A DNA stretch of 64,000 bases. It comes from Yamagishiella unicocca (lineage: Eukaryota; Chlorophyta; Chlorophyceae; Chlamydomonadales; Volvocaceae). The notes under the pieces were generated by a model. It worked only from the letters and a program-made list of their open reading frames with translations, ran no database searches and was not told the DNA's origin. The position numbers and the translations under genes were made by a program. Shown in pieces: positions 11,901 to 21,922 of the stretch; position 1 is the first letter of the stretch, and every line of letters begins with the position of its first letter. The stretch covers positions 124,001 through 188,000 of the forward strand of contig BDSL01000092.1 of assembly GCA_003116995.1 (NCBI GenBank). Reading direction: 5' to 3'.

Positions 11901-14779
11901 TGCTGAAGGCGGCCTGCACTGGCGGCGAACGCAGCATCCTGTGCGCGGTCGCTGCGCCGTGCAGCTGGTGCTGCCAGGATAGCCCGGACTGGGGGGACCC
12001 GCTGCCGCCGGCAGTGACAGAGCCCACATCGACGCCGCCAGCCAGCGCCAGGCTAGGACCCCCTGCGTGCGGTGGCACGCCCGGCCCCGCTTCCGGCCCC
12101 GCCGCTATCGCACCGCGGCCCATCCGCCACGGGCAGCACGTCAGGGCACCGGCACTGTCACTGCTGGCGCTCCCCGCCGCCGCCGCAGTAGTAGTGGCTG
12201 GGGAGCCGGAAGCGGGGCGCGCGGTCAGAGCAGCCGCAGCCGCAGCCGCGGCTGGCTCGTCAGCGTCCGGGGTCATGCCAGCGGCGGCGGCGGCAGCAGC
12301 AGCGGCAGCGGCGGGGGCAGCAGCGTGGGGGAAGGTGTTCGGTTTGATCCTCACGATGCCTGCAGGCAGGGGTGGGGCAGCAGCCGTGATGGCAGCGAGA
12401 TGGGCGAAGGAGGGGTACGGCAGCGGAAGGGGGCCAGAGACAGCCGCGAGAAGGGGGCCCGGAGGGACATGCTGTGCTTCCCATTGGGCTGCGGAGCTGT
12501 GCCCCTCCCTGGAGCTGTGCCCCTCCCTGGAGCTGTGCCCCTCCCTGGAGCTGTGCCCCTCCCTGGAGCTGTGCCCCTCCCCGGAGCTGTGCCCCTCCCT
12601 GGAGCTGTGCCCCTCCCTGGAGCTGTGCCCCTCCCTGGAGCTGTGCCCCTCCCTGGAGCTGTGCCCCTCCCTGGAGCTGTGCCCCTCCCTGGAGCTGTGC
12701 CCCTCCCTGGAGCTGTGCCCCTCCCTGGAGCTGTGCCCCTCCCTGGAGCTGTGCCCCTCCTGGAGCTGTGCCCCTCCCTGGAGCTGTGCCCCTCCCTGGA
12801 GCTGTGCCCCTCCCTGGAGCTGTGCCCCCCATGCGCTACCTGCCTGCACCGCAAACCCCAGGCTGACACACCTGAGCAACGCCCCCGACATCCCCTCCCC
12901 CCTCCCCCGAACGCGGGGTCCTCGCTGCCGTTAGCCGAGATGCCGCCGCTGATTTCGCTCAGCCGCCGAAGGTCGACACCCGACCTCCGACTTTAGCTTC
13001 CGCAACCAAGTGTTCTCCAGCATGCATCTCGAAACGCCTGTTCCAAGCGGTTTCCCCTTCGTACACAGGTTTTCCTTGCAACCCTCCCCCCCTGCACACC
13101 TGCGCTCCCACCCATGCCCCGCAACGCCTCGCCCTCCCCACACACCGCGGGTCTCCCCCATCTAATTGTTACATGTTCGTTTATGGTACCCCCAATTTGC
13201 CAGCCCGGTCCTCCGTTTTAGTTTGTTTCTTTTCCCTTAACCGGCCGCCGACGGGCCGCCTCCGCAGGTTTCTCGGCGATCAACCCAAGTGCGCCAGCAT
13301 GCGCACGCAGCCAGGTGTCAGAAGCCCATGCGCCAGCTACACTTTCCACGTCCAGTACCCGGTTCCTTTTAGCACCCCCTCCCCCCACACACACCGCGCC
13401 ACGTACCCTGCCACACACCGCCGTCCGCCGCCACCTCCGCCAGCAGCTCCCGCAGCTTCCTCACCTCCCATGCAAACAGCTCCCCCAGCAGCTGCCTCTC
13501 CTGGGTCCGGAACTGGCTCATCACCCTCGCCACGCCGGGGACCATATAAGGCCCCAGCAGGTCGCGGCTGCTGCCGCCGGATGCGACCCCGCCCTCTGCC
13601 GTCACCGGTGGCGGCCGCCGCGCCCCCCCTTCCCCGGCCGCGCTGCCGGCCACCAGCTTCACAGCGGAACAGCCCGCCGCTCCGTGCACAGCTACGCGAT
13701 TGCCGTACATTGCCACGCTGGCCGGGTTCTGGAGCAGCACCCGGCCGTCGTCAGCGGCCACGACTGTCACGGCACCGGGAAGCGCCTGTCGGTGGGTCGG
13801 TGGGTCGGGGGAGAGGAAACCGTTGGTCACGCGCAGGAGGAGGACCTCGGCCCGATGCCGTACTCGGCTGTGATTGTTTGTGTTGTCGGCGCCATATAGT
13901 GGGAATGGCGATGTTCAGGCAGGTGCCGTACATGAGGGCGGGTCCGGATAGCCGCGGTCCCGGCTGCATAGCCCGACTAACCATGAGGGACAGCCAGCCG
14001 TATCTGGGGTGGCCGGAGGAGCCCACGTCGAAGCCGGCGGCTTGGGCGGGGAGGCTGGCACTGACGGACTCCGGCTGCTGCGAGTGCTGCTGCGAGTGCT
14101 GCTGCGAGTGCTGCTGCTGCGAGGGTTGCCGTGAGGGCTGGCTGGGGTTCTTTGCGGAAGCATTGGATGGGTGGCGGTACGGCAGGGCGTCACGTGAAGG
14201 GAGCCGGTCAACGGGGGCCACCTGGACGCCCTCCAGCGGCACCAGCTCCCGGCACAGGAGCACCAGAGCGGGCGCGGCGCAGGCGGGGCAGCCATGATTC
14301 GGCTGTCGTCCGAGCTTCTTGGGCAGCCCAGGCCTACGGACTGGGCGGGCGGGCCAGCATAGGCGGGACCACCAGGGAAAGCAAGCACCCGAAGACCCCT
14401 TGAAACCGCCGTCGATACTGGTGGTGAGGTCAAGGAAGCAGGGAACAGCCGACGCTCGTAGCTGAAAGCTCCTTTCCTGGCCAACTTTGACTACACCATG
14501 TATGTCAGGACGGGGAGCCGCATCGCCCGCTGAAGCTAGGCGTAGGAGAAGTCGTAAGATATCCAGGTTTATTCCCAAATCCGAGGGCACAGAAATATCT
14601 TCGGCAGCAGTCCTGCATAGTAGCTTGCTCGCTGCATTGTTGAGCCATGTCACGCTCGTGCACGGCTTCGGCGATGAGGTTGGCGGATCATATGAGAGTA
14701 TGACCACCAGCGCTGGAACACTGACATTAGGATCGCCCCAACGGCCTTCAAGCAGCGCTGCCGTGGTGAGGAGTGCCAT
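3376..14779 (-). CDS. Multi-PAS class III guanylate cyclase, paralogue A (14-exon model, 5' end probably incomplete)
   Basis: Predicted to convert GTP to cGMP. Model exons on the minus strand: 14779-13982, 13785-13407, 12359-11329, 10801-10469, 9260-8571, 8158-7505, 7129-6862, 6587-6469, 5902-5875, 5542-5436, 5238-5107, 4716-4566, 4251-4145, 3477-3376; phases agree throughout and give about 1632 residues. Residues about 1-265 and 267-392 are PAS-like ([30 protein letters not shown]). Residues about 393-1300 are a Gly/Ala/Gln-rich linker. Residues about 1340-1384 are the end of a third PAS with a signalling helix ([12 protein letters not shown]). The catalytic domain is at about 1425-1612, followed by a 20-residue tail and a TAG. 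The first ATG is preceded in frame by a stop, but a plausible acceptor lies just before it, so upstream exons carrying a membrane or ectodomain may exist; none was found. Least certain are the exon 1 donor and a NAGNAG acceptor at 8158/8161. Confidence 0.85.
3595..3712. repeat. Minisatellite of about 17 bp in the last intron of gene A
   Basis: Seven or so variants of ACACGGTACATCCATAC lie in the intron 3478-4144. Frames through it on both strands (Tyr/Val/Cys/Met or His/Gly/Thr repeats) are artefacts. Confidence 0.85.
4775..4917 (+). repeat. Dispersed intronic repeat, family 1, near full-length copy
   Basis: It begins AACCGGTTACTCGACATGGG, passes through GTAGCTGGTGC, ACACCTG and GCGTATGCTGGCG, and ends GGCGGCCTGTTAATGG. 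It is the reverse complement of the copy at 13233-13375. The ends carry AACCGG/CCGGTTAA-like inverted termini, so a MITE-like origin is possible. It lies in the gene A intron 4717-5106, about 58 nt upstream of the acceptor. Confidence 0.7.
5753..5815 (-). repeat. Dispersed intronic repeat, family 1, partial copy
   Basis: The + strand reads GTGTCCGAAGGCTATGCACA, then CCCAGTCGCGTTACCGGTTT, then an AT-rich stretch and a C-run. It is in the gene A intron between exons 5902-5875 and 5542-5436. Confidence 0.65.
6003..6120 (+). repeat. Dispersed intronic repeat, family 1 (TTTACRCGAC subtype)
   Basis: Contains ACAGGATAGTTGGTGCATGG, GGGCGCATGCTGGAGCACTG and GACTACCGGCAAACCTGTGG. It is almost identical to the copy in the thioesterase gene at 43588-43708 and to the inverted copy at 42818-42932. 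It lies in the gene A intron 5903-6468. Confidence 0.75.
6396..6467. repeat. 18-bp minisatellite abutting a splice donor
   Basis: Four copies of CAGCACCAGGACCCCCTG (+ strand). The last copy runs directly into the donor of the exon 6587-6469, so the first intron bases on the coding strand are themselves repeat sequence. Confidence 0.85.
8212..8411 (+). repeat. Two family 1 intronic repeat fragments
   Basis: Fragments at about 8212-8270 (AACCGGTAACGCGACTGGGG, TGCATAGCCTTCGGACA) and 8358-8411 (TCGGTTACTCGACATGGGAA, GTAGCTGGTGCATAGG) lie in the same orientation in the gene A intron 8159-8570. The first is about 50 nt upstream of the acceptor. Confidence 0.65.
9290..9545. repeat. G-rich minisatellite in gene A intron
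   Basis: Irregular copies of GGGGCAGGTGGTGGGGCAGG and related strings sit immediately upstream (gene sense) of the acceptor at 9260. The coding-strand sense is C/T-rich, so it extends the polypyrimidine tract. Confidence 0.85.
9716..10219. repeat. 29-bp minisatellite, about 17 copies, in gene A intron
   Basis: The unit is CCTTGCCGGGTTTCCTCCCC plus CTCCAGACC (spacing 29 between successive TTGCCGGG). It fills much of the intron 9261-10468. Since 29 is not a multiple of three, all three frames stay open in turn, producing long Gly/Lys or Pro/Phe frames that are not genes. The coding-strand sense contains repeated GGGGGAGG and GAAACCCGG. Confidence 0.9.
10975..11305. repeat. Degenerate CCAGCCAGCCCCCC minisatellite in gene A intron
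   Basis: Tandem variants of 13-17 bp of CCAGCCAGCCCCCC fill the intron between exons 12359-11329 and 10801-10469. On the coding strand it reads GGCTGGGGGG repeatedly. Confidence 0.88.
12495..12832. repeat. 18-bp minisatellite, about 19 copies, in gene A intron
   Basis: The unit CTGTGCCCCTCCCTGGAG repeats with one shorter copy near 12757 that shifts the frame. It lies in the large intron 12360-13406. The period, a multiple of three, makes long false frames on both strands. Confidence 0.92.
12905..13090 (-). repeat. Dispersed intronic repeat, family 2, near full-length inverted copy
   Basis: Reverse complement of the element at 24985-25210: shared blocks include GGGTCCTCGCT, GATTTCGCTCAGCCGCCGAA, GACACCCGACCTCCG and CCAGCATGCATCTCGAAACG. 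It is in the gene A intron 12360-13406. Confidence 0.7.
13233..13375 (-). repeat. Dispersed intronic repeat, family 1, near full-length inverted copy
   Basis: Reads TTAACCGGCCGCCGACGGGC through CAGGTTTCTCGGCGATCAAC and CGCCAGCATGCGCACGCAGC to ACTTTCCACGTCCAGTACCC. It matches the reverse complement of 4775-4917 and lies about 30 nt inside the gene A intron whose donor is at 13406. Confidence 0.7.
13407..14779 (-). other. Gene A: N-terminal tandem PAS region
   Basis: Exons 1-2 of gene A. The first PAS-like unit reads [23 protein letters not shown] and SAVPCFLD. It aligns by eye with gene B ([21 protein letters not shown]). The second reads [20 protein letters not shown] and ends in a conserved [14 protein letters not shown], matching [13 protein letters not shown] in B. 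The acceptor at 12359 then supplies GIVRI, completing the WQGIVR-type strand usual at the end of a PAS fold. Between the units is a Gln/Ser/His-rich stretch. PAS domains usually bind small ligands or cofactors or mediate dimerisation; the ligand here is unknown. Confidence 0.7.
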
Positions 14780-17700
14780 CTCGCTCGGCCGCTAAGGGCT
14801 GCGAGGGAAACCCGCCATTTTTGTGAGCCCAATTAAGCTTAGGAACTGACAAGAAACAAGCTTCTGCAAAAAGGGCGCAGTGGCCACACAACACCCCCCT
14901 CGCAGCTGAGCTATTTACACCCCTTTGGGTCGAGGCGGGGTGCCCTATGTCCCCTGTGACTTTTGCGTCTGCTGGCTGCTAGCGCTGGCTTCTTATACGG
15001 TGAGGCCTCGGTCTGGGGCCCCCTCTTGTCCTTGGTTCGCCCGGGCTTGACAACTCCGTAACATCTTATAATTATATCCTCCTTGCATATTCGATAACGA
15101 GTACGCACGTCACAGACGTAGGGGCGTAGGCTTACTGTTTTGTCGTCAGGACCGTCTTCCCGTATGCCTGTATACTAGGCGCCAACCGTCGCGAACCACA
15201 GCCAACTGCTGCAGAATCGCCGTTTTATAACTTCCGCTGATTGAGGAAACGTTACAGCGACTTGGGACAGATGTTTTTGGGCCACGAAGGGCAGGCATTT
15301 TATATTCGTAAGCTGTCGTAAGATCGCAACTCGCTCCTCAGGACGTGGTAAATGGATTTGTGTAATGATAATTTAAAGCACTTTCCGGATCGGTGTCCAC
15401 ACGCGTACTTTTTCACAGAGAATATGCGGGTGTTCCTTACACTACAAAGCGAAAAACCTGTATATTGGCAAAAATGTGGCGGCGGACGATGCCACCGGTC
15501 ATTTGGCTGCTGATCATGCAGCTTTCAACACCGCCGTCAGTAGTATATAAATTTAAGCCATTCTGAATAAGACGTTACGGTGTCCACAAGTCCGGGCCCG
15601 GACAAGAAGAGTGACCCATTCCGGACGACAGACGGGGCCACCGCAGCAAATTGCGACCTGAACCCAGCAGACGCCCCCAATGGCACAGGCAACTCACGAA
15701 AAAGCACAATACACTTCGGGTAATGCCAGAAGCGGGAGCCAGACAATTTACCGGGAAATTGGACAGAACATATAACTCAGCGCGACACGCCGGGTGCTTA
15801 AGCGCTAATGCTCGTCGCTCCGTACCGGACTAACATAGTTTGGGTCTCTGCGTCCAGCAGATGTTGCCCGCCCTTTTCTCTAGTTAGGCTATGCCACCTC
15901 CCCAATTTGTGGCTGGCGGGGTGGGTGGGTCCTCGACTGGGCCGCAAGTTTTGAGCCTTGGGTCCGGAGCAATGGTGAGTCTTCTAACGCGTTCAGGTAC
16001 TTTGCAAACTATTTACTGTGCTCGTAAACGCTGTATGGCGTTTAGGCCCGCCGCCGTACTACAAAGCGCTCGCGGGTAGTCCCGCTGATCTGTCTGTCCT
16101 CCGAACCGGCCTCAAGGCTGGTTGGTATGGATACACCGTTCCGTTTGTTCCGGCGGATCAGCTTCGAAGATCCTTGTATACTCTGCCCTGTGCTGATCTA
16201 CTCGTCGCCCGCAGCCGGGTCTATCCGACGGACCTTCTGGCCTGGCGGGCGCGCCTGCTGTGCAGCTCAACCCATCCGGACCGCCGGTAAGAAACCCTGG
16301 GGAGCGAGCTTCCTATTGGGCTACGATGGATCCTAACACCGCGTCTGCGGCGCTATGCGCAGGCTTTCCCGCCCCTCACTAGTGTCGGGCTTGTCGGCGG
16401 GTATGGCCTACCCGCTGGCCCGTTTTGGCCCTTTTTGGGCGGGGCCCCAGCGCGAAGCGCCTCGGGGGGCCCCGCCCCCTAGGGTTGCCCATGTCCGTGC
16501 GTGCGTCCGTGCGTGCGTGCGTGCGTTCGCACCAAACATTATAGGACGCCCAACTGTAACCATATTTCAATAGCCTTATGCATCCTCTATTACGTACTAA
16601 CCTTACTTTGGCAACCAAAAATCATTTGAGCGAGAACGAGTTTTACGGTCGCCGTGGAGCAAGGCCGCGGTCAAAGCAACGCCTTTCGCACTATACTTCC
16701 CTCTAGCAGGTTCCATGTATCTCATAATAAAAATATTAAACCACGGCATCTGATATTTCTGATATCCGCTCGCCGCGGCCTTGCATCTTACTTCACCATC
16801 GTTGCGGCTTGCCGGGCCGAGCACCTTTTGACTTTATGCTGATAGGCTAGCCGTTTTGTTTTGTGACCTGCGCTACTACTATCGTAAGCCAACCGATCGG
16901 GACCTTCGAGCGAGGAGGTGCACTCATGACGCTCTCTCCCGTGGCGCGCTCGGCTGTGCCAGCCAGCATTTTGGCGATGGTTGGCATGCACAAGCCTCAC
17001 AATGGTTTGGTACATAACACTGAGTGATCAGGCCGTGTTCTCGCCCTTGCAATTGGTGGGAACACGGTGCATGCCATTCCCAGCATTTTAGGCCGTGTTC
17101 CCCGCCGCCTTTCCAGTTGTCCGGACACATTCAATTAATCTTAGAGGCCATCTTGAAAGTAATCGGGCATCCATGCGGGTTAGATGAGTAGGGAAATGGG
17201 TGGGAACACGGGGGATATTGGTGGGAACATGGTGTGTTTCATGACCGTGCTCCCAGCATTTCAGGCCGTGTTACCACCCTTGCGAGTGGTCCGGACACAT
17301 CGAGCTTTTATCCGTCATACTACCATAGCCTTGGAGTGATTTTGGGCAGTATTCTGTGGGGATGTAAGGCTAGCCGGTCATGGTTGGGAACACGGCCTAA
17401 AATGCTGGGAACTCATATCGTTCGCATGGATGCCCGGTACCTTCTAAATGACGTATAAGGACGATTCGTTGATTGTGTCCGGAATAATTGCAAGGGCGGG
17501 AACACGGCCTAGATGCTGGGAACACGGTCATGACACGCACCGTGTTCCCACCAATTAAATCCGTGTTCCCAACGATTCCCCGGCTCTATCATTCGCTTTG
17601 ATGCCCGGCAACGATGATTATGGTGTTGTCTACCGTGGGACCCTCAGCTCTGTCAGCAGGCACCTCGCAGATGATTTCCATGTAACCCGCACGTTGGTTT

Positions 17701-18300
17701 CCTAAGCAACGCTCTGGCCTTCCATGACAAGGGCATGTCGGTTGGGGCTTCACGGTACTGACCATGCGGCATGCGCCCGGAATTGGCGCATGCAATCAAT
17801 TAACGCTGGCTTCCCTTACACTTTTGTCAAGATGGTCCTATCCTTGCGTGGTGAAACAGCCCTGCTGCTGTTGTCACACACGCGGCTAAGCAACTGGCCT
17901 TTACGGATTTAAGGGGGCCCCGCCCTTTTTCCGGCTTCGAGGAAGCCGACACCCCTTGTCTCTGGCGGGTGTTTCGCCTCCTCTCGCTTTTCCTGCCCCA
18001 GCCCGTGATCAGCTGCTGCCGCTGCTTCCCGCTGGCTGCATCACGCCTTCCCTGACCGCTGCTGCCAACTCGACGGTTGACGTCCCCGCCGGTATCCCGA
18101 TGGGCGCTGCCCCTCCGGGCCCCATGCTCCCGGTAAGGGCTATGGGCCGCGTCCGTGTCTCAACTACGACTCAATGTCCATGTACGGCCCTCGCTTGACC
18201 ACTCCTGCGTGCAGCCGCCTGAATACCCCGCTCGGCTTCGGCTGGGTAACCTTTTGTGATACCCGGTACGCGCGTACGTGTCTAAATCCCTATCGCCGCG
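14780..18300. other. Mosaic upstream of gene A, no confident gene
   Basis: Base composition falls compared with gene A and no frame shows sustained coding character. Frames such as those near 15.9-16.3 kb and 17.9-18.2 kb are short and may be remnants of the same transposon as the tyrosine recombinase that follows. Phrases such as GCCCGGGCTTG near 15.04 kb recur elsewhere (37.3, 47.66, 49.86 kb) and suggest old transposon ends. If gene A has 5' exons, they would be here or beyond 19.6 kb. Confidence 0.4.
17051..17555. repeat. Cluster of inverted and direct copies of an 80-bp element
   Basis: Related copies: 17051-17130 (+), 17218-17300 (+), 17384-17410 (- fragment) and 17475-17555 (-). Shared strings are GGTGGGAACACGGTG, CCCAGCATTTTAGGCCGTG and GTCCGGACACA. 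The second and fourth copies face each other about 175 bp apart and could form a long stem or be the terminal repeats of a small non-autonomous transposon. No protein is encoded between them. Confidence 0.7.
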
Positions 18301-18324
18301 CCTCTGCCATTCCGGATCCCTCCC

Positions 18325-18857
18325 GTGCTGCGTAGGTGGGCACCCCTCCTGGGGCTCGCAGGCGGCCGTCTAGCCCGTGTGGAGGCTCGACTCCTCCCGG
18401 GTTTTTCCGCCTCGGCGCGGGAGGGGCTAGCGGCCGCCAACCAGATCCTCCTGGGGGCACTGGCGGTGTACCAGGAGGGGCTAGCCGCCAACCAGATGCT
18501 CCTGGGGGCACTGGCTCCCACCACCGTCGCCCGGCAGGACACCGCAACTGTGGAGTTCCTGGACTGGCTCGCTCGATGTGGTTGGGGGCGGACATGGGCG
18601 AACTGCACGCCGGACGACGCGTTGGTCTTCCTGGTGGCCTGGTGGTTGCCTCACCACCGTGCCCAGGGTGGCGGCCCCGTTGGGCCCGCCGCCGTAAAGT
18701 CCTACCTGTCCGCTCTCAGTGGGTTTTTCCTCAAGAGTCGGGCGCAGCAGCCGCTACGACGCGCCTATCGGCCTGGGCAACCCTTGTGATCCGATCTGGG
18801 TTGAGGACTTCCGCGCCGCCTACCGGCCTGGGCAACCCTTGTGATCCGATCGGGTGA
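18325..18857 (+). pseudogene. Decayed tyrosine-recombinase fragment (DIRS/Crypton-like)
   Basis: The frame from 18325 encodes about 154 residues. The part from TTVARQDTATVEFLDWLARC through the WLPHH region to AAVKSYLSALSGFFL resembles the helical N-terminal (SAM-like, core-binding) domain of tyrosine recombinases carried by algal DIRS or Crypton transposons. A frameshift follows: the motif GLGNPCDPIWVEDFRAAYR is readable in another frame, then a roughly 33-bp segment (CGGCCTGGGCAACCCTTGTG and following) is duplicated and the frame stops. The catalytic half with the Arg/His/Tyr residues is absent, so it is non-functional. An alternative is a domesticated recombinase-like N-terminal domain, which the frameshift makes unlikely. 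Confidence 0.6.
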
Positions 18858-19564
18858 AGTTTTTGGCGGACTTCCGGCGCCCCTAATGGGCCGCCCCAGG
18901 GATTGACGGAGATTTAAATTGCTGGCAGTTTTGGTGTGGCCATAAACTGCCGGATCTGGTAAGCAGAGTCTTTGCATGGTTGTCTTCAATCTGCAGGTCC
19001 TCCTGCAGATTCACCTGCATTTTCGCAAAAGCCGTAACAATACAGCGTCGTCTTCCTTCCTGTTCGATTGGGATATTTCCTTAAATGAAAGACAGGAACC
19101 GCGGCTGAGTGAGGTTAGCATGGGGATAAGAGGTGGTGCCAACGCTGCCGACTCGGGCAGCATTTCTGTGGCCTGTGATGCCCCAGGACTACCAGTACCT
19201 GGCGGTGGAGCCTGCTGCCTACACCTCCGTGCATTGGTTCCTTTACCCCCTCTCCGGCCCCCTGCGGTCGTTGGCCTGGCGCTGTTGCAGTCGTTGGCAA
19301 TGGGTTTACATTTGAGATAAACCGACCTCCAATCGTCGCCGTACGTCTACAGCCCCCTCTGCCAGGAAAACCCTTCGTCAACGTAAGCACTGCCGTTCTG
19401 CACAGCGGTACTGTTTGTTACGGCAATGCTCTGGCAATACGTCCGTTTCAGGCCCATCCTTCGAGCCGCGCGTACCTTTCGCCCCACAGGGACAGGGTCT
19501 TCGCGACACTCCGCACCAGCCACAGCCCCGCGCGGAGTACCCAGCACCCGCCTCACCCTCCCCA

Positions 19565-19650
19565 ACCCAGTTCTCCAGCATGCATCTCAAAACGTCTGTT
19601 CTAAACGGTTTTTTCTGGCATCCACGGGTCTTCCTCGAAACTCCTCAGCA
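19565..19650 (-). repeat. Dispersed repeat, family 2, partial copy
   Basis: TTCTCCAGCATGCATCTCAA, CTGTTCTAAACGG and GCATCCACGGGTCTTCCTC match, inverted, the family 2 copy in gene B (24985-25210) and the copies at 12905-13090 and 31931-31990. Confidence 0.7.
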
Positions 19651-20492
19651 TGGATGCGCGGATTCTCTTCTCAACACCCCCTCAGCACCAATCAGCGCCA
19701 GCCAGCGCACCGCGGCCCTCATCGTCACGCCTGGTGGGTGCAAGTACAAAACGTAGTGCATGACCGGGAACCTGAGCCCGCGCGGCGGGCCAAAACCGGC
19801 GGCATCCATCGCAGCCTTTGCCATTATTGAGACCTCGTAATATAACATTGCACACCGTCCTCTCAACTGTACTCTTGAGGACCCGGGTGCTGTGGACACA
19901 CCTAGGACCCCTGCTTGCTCGCCAGCGTCCACGTTCAGAAGCACAGCGAATGATGACGTAGAGAAGAACAACATCGTGGTCGGTAAAGCTCGGTAAAGCT
20001 CAGAAACGGATAAATGATAAACACAGGCGCCCATCCACCCGCCGGTTTACTACGCCACCCGGAACACGTGATGCCGCATCCTAAACAGGCAGCTATCCAC
20101 CAGCACCCCGACGTGCATGTAGCCCGTAAGGCCCATAAAACCATACCCATGCAGCTGCAAGCAGCAGCCCTGCGAGTGACGTGGCACTCGCCCCTGTGTA
20201 CGGCACCAATGGGTGGGTTGGTGCTCTGGAACCTGGTGCCGTCCCTAGCAACACAGGAGAGGGGCATCAGCTGCATGGGCCCTATGGCTCGGTCGGTTGG
20301 ATGGGCCCTATGGCTCGGTCGCCTTATTGCTGGTTCGGGTGCCACTCGTCGCTCTGCGCGCAAGCGCACACAGACAAAACCAATTCGTCCCGCGCGCCCC
20401 TTCCACCGCCTCACGCAGGGCGGTGGCGGTGGCGGCGATAAGGGTTCGCGAACACAGACGCACAAACACACACACACACACACGCGGCATAC

Positions 20493-20525
20493 TTCGCGGC
20501 TCAGCTCAGCATTTATAAAACACAC
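20493..20525 (+). repeat. TATA-containing dispersed repeat, copy 1
   Basis: The 33-base string TTCGCGGCTCAGCTCAGCAT plus TTATAAAACACAC is matched at 34033-34065 with two substitutions and again, without the first few bases, at 34070-34100. It follows a CA microsatellite here and precedes one at 34 kb. It contains a good TATA box, so it could be a promoter fragment carried by a mobile element. Confidence 0.6.
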
Positions 20526-21917
20526 GCGGCACCCTGCTTCGGCCCCCATCCGGGGTCAGTGCCTCGCGCCCGCCTGGCTCCTTCGCATCGTTCGCCCCTC
20601 CCACCACTAGGGTTTCCTCTCCACCCGAGTCCACCCGCCGACCGCTCTTCGCTCCTCACATGCACGCACGCACGCACGAGCAGCTTCGTCCGCAGCCGCG
20701 TGCTACCGGCTGCCGTACGGGGCACACACCTGAACGGCCAGCTGCCGTACGGGGCACACACCTGAACGGCCGGCTGCCGTACGGGGCACACACCTTAACG
20801 GCACCGGGAGCCCACTGAGACACGAGCGCACGTCGAGAGCAGCTGAGAGTGGAGCACCCAGCCAGCCAGCCAGCCAGCCAGTCAGCCAGCCAGTCGCGGC
20901 CTCACGCCATGGGTAGCAGCGGCAGCAGCGGCAGCCTCGTCGTCGCCCCGCCCCATCACTCCTCATCCGCTTGAGGACCCTCCCCCGACCATCACTCCAC
21001 TCAGGCTCACTCATCGCCCCCCCCACCCCCCATCGGTCCGCTCCGCCGGCCCATCCCAGCCCCATCACGCGGGCCTACCCGGCTCCTAAGCCTTGCCGTA
21101 CAGACACGCAGTTCCTCTAGGACTGTCAGTCCTCCCCGTACCTCCTACATCGTACATTGTACTGCAGCTTGTACTGCAGCCCATATGCGTGCAGCGCGGC
21201 AGGCAGGCAGTTCCGGCCCTCTCATTCCCCGCCACACCCCAAGAGGCCCCCCCCGGATGGGTACGACACGTGTACGACGCGAAAGGCGGCGCACACAAGG
21301 AAAGGACGGGACACATGGCGCGCCCGTTAACGAAATAACGTTTTTGGCAGGCAACGCAGCAGCAGTAGTTTGAGCATCCGCTCCGAGACCGCGCAGGCTG
21401 CTAGTCTGGGAAATAACAACACGACAAATGACCTTGCAGCTTGCATGGTGGCGCGCAGCGGGACGAGCGCCGGGCGCAGCCAGCACCTTCCCTTTGGGCC
21501 CGCTAGGTCCTCCAGGCCGGAACAAACGAATCAACGAAATCACTTTATTTCGTTTCGGGGGGGGAAGGGGCGGGGAATCGCTTACGCGCGTGCAAGCGCA
21601 GCGCCCCACCATCCGCTCCAGGGGGGATGCCGTCCACTCACGTGCGAGTCGCGGCGCGGATCCACGTCGACTGACCAAAACGCTATCCCTCAGCCCCCCC
21701 CCCCGGACAGTGGCCAACGTCCAACGGCCGGCGCCCTGCCTACACCGGCGCAAGCTCAAAGCCTATCACACCAATCGCCTCAGCGACATCGTACATCTAT
21801 TACGCGCGCATCGTAATAAGGGATACCGCCCGGGACATAAAATCGCTGCTGCGCCGCCAACGAGGATCAGAAGTCGTCCGCGAATTGTACATGGGGCCCC
21901 CCCCTAACAAACAGGTT

Positions 21918-21922
21918 TTACA
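21918..21922 (-). terminator. Candidate poly(A) signal of gene B
   Basis: The + strand TTACA is TGTAA on the minus strand, the poly(A) signal typical of volvocine algae. It is about 715 nt past the gene B stop, a usual 3' UTR length in these algae, and I saw none nearer. Confidence 0.35.

Noticed and set aside
9290..12832. CRISPR-like arrays of regular repeats
   Set aside because: Units are direct tandem minisatellites without unique spacers, in an eukaryotic intron context.
10687..12996. 734-codon minus frame and several plus frames through 10.7-13.0 kb as single genes
   Set aside because: Only the part 11329-12359 is an exon of gene A. The Gly/Trp and His/Ser/Arg ends come from the CCAGCC and 18-bp minisatellites.
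19645..20160. Mildly hydrophobic minus-strand frames as membrane exons of gene A
   Set aside because: They end in stops, lack paired splice sites and abut a family 2 repeat and a recombinase remnant; no phase-consistent link to the exon at 14779 could be built.
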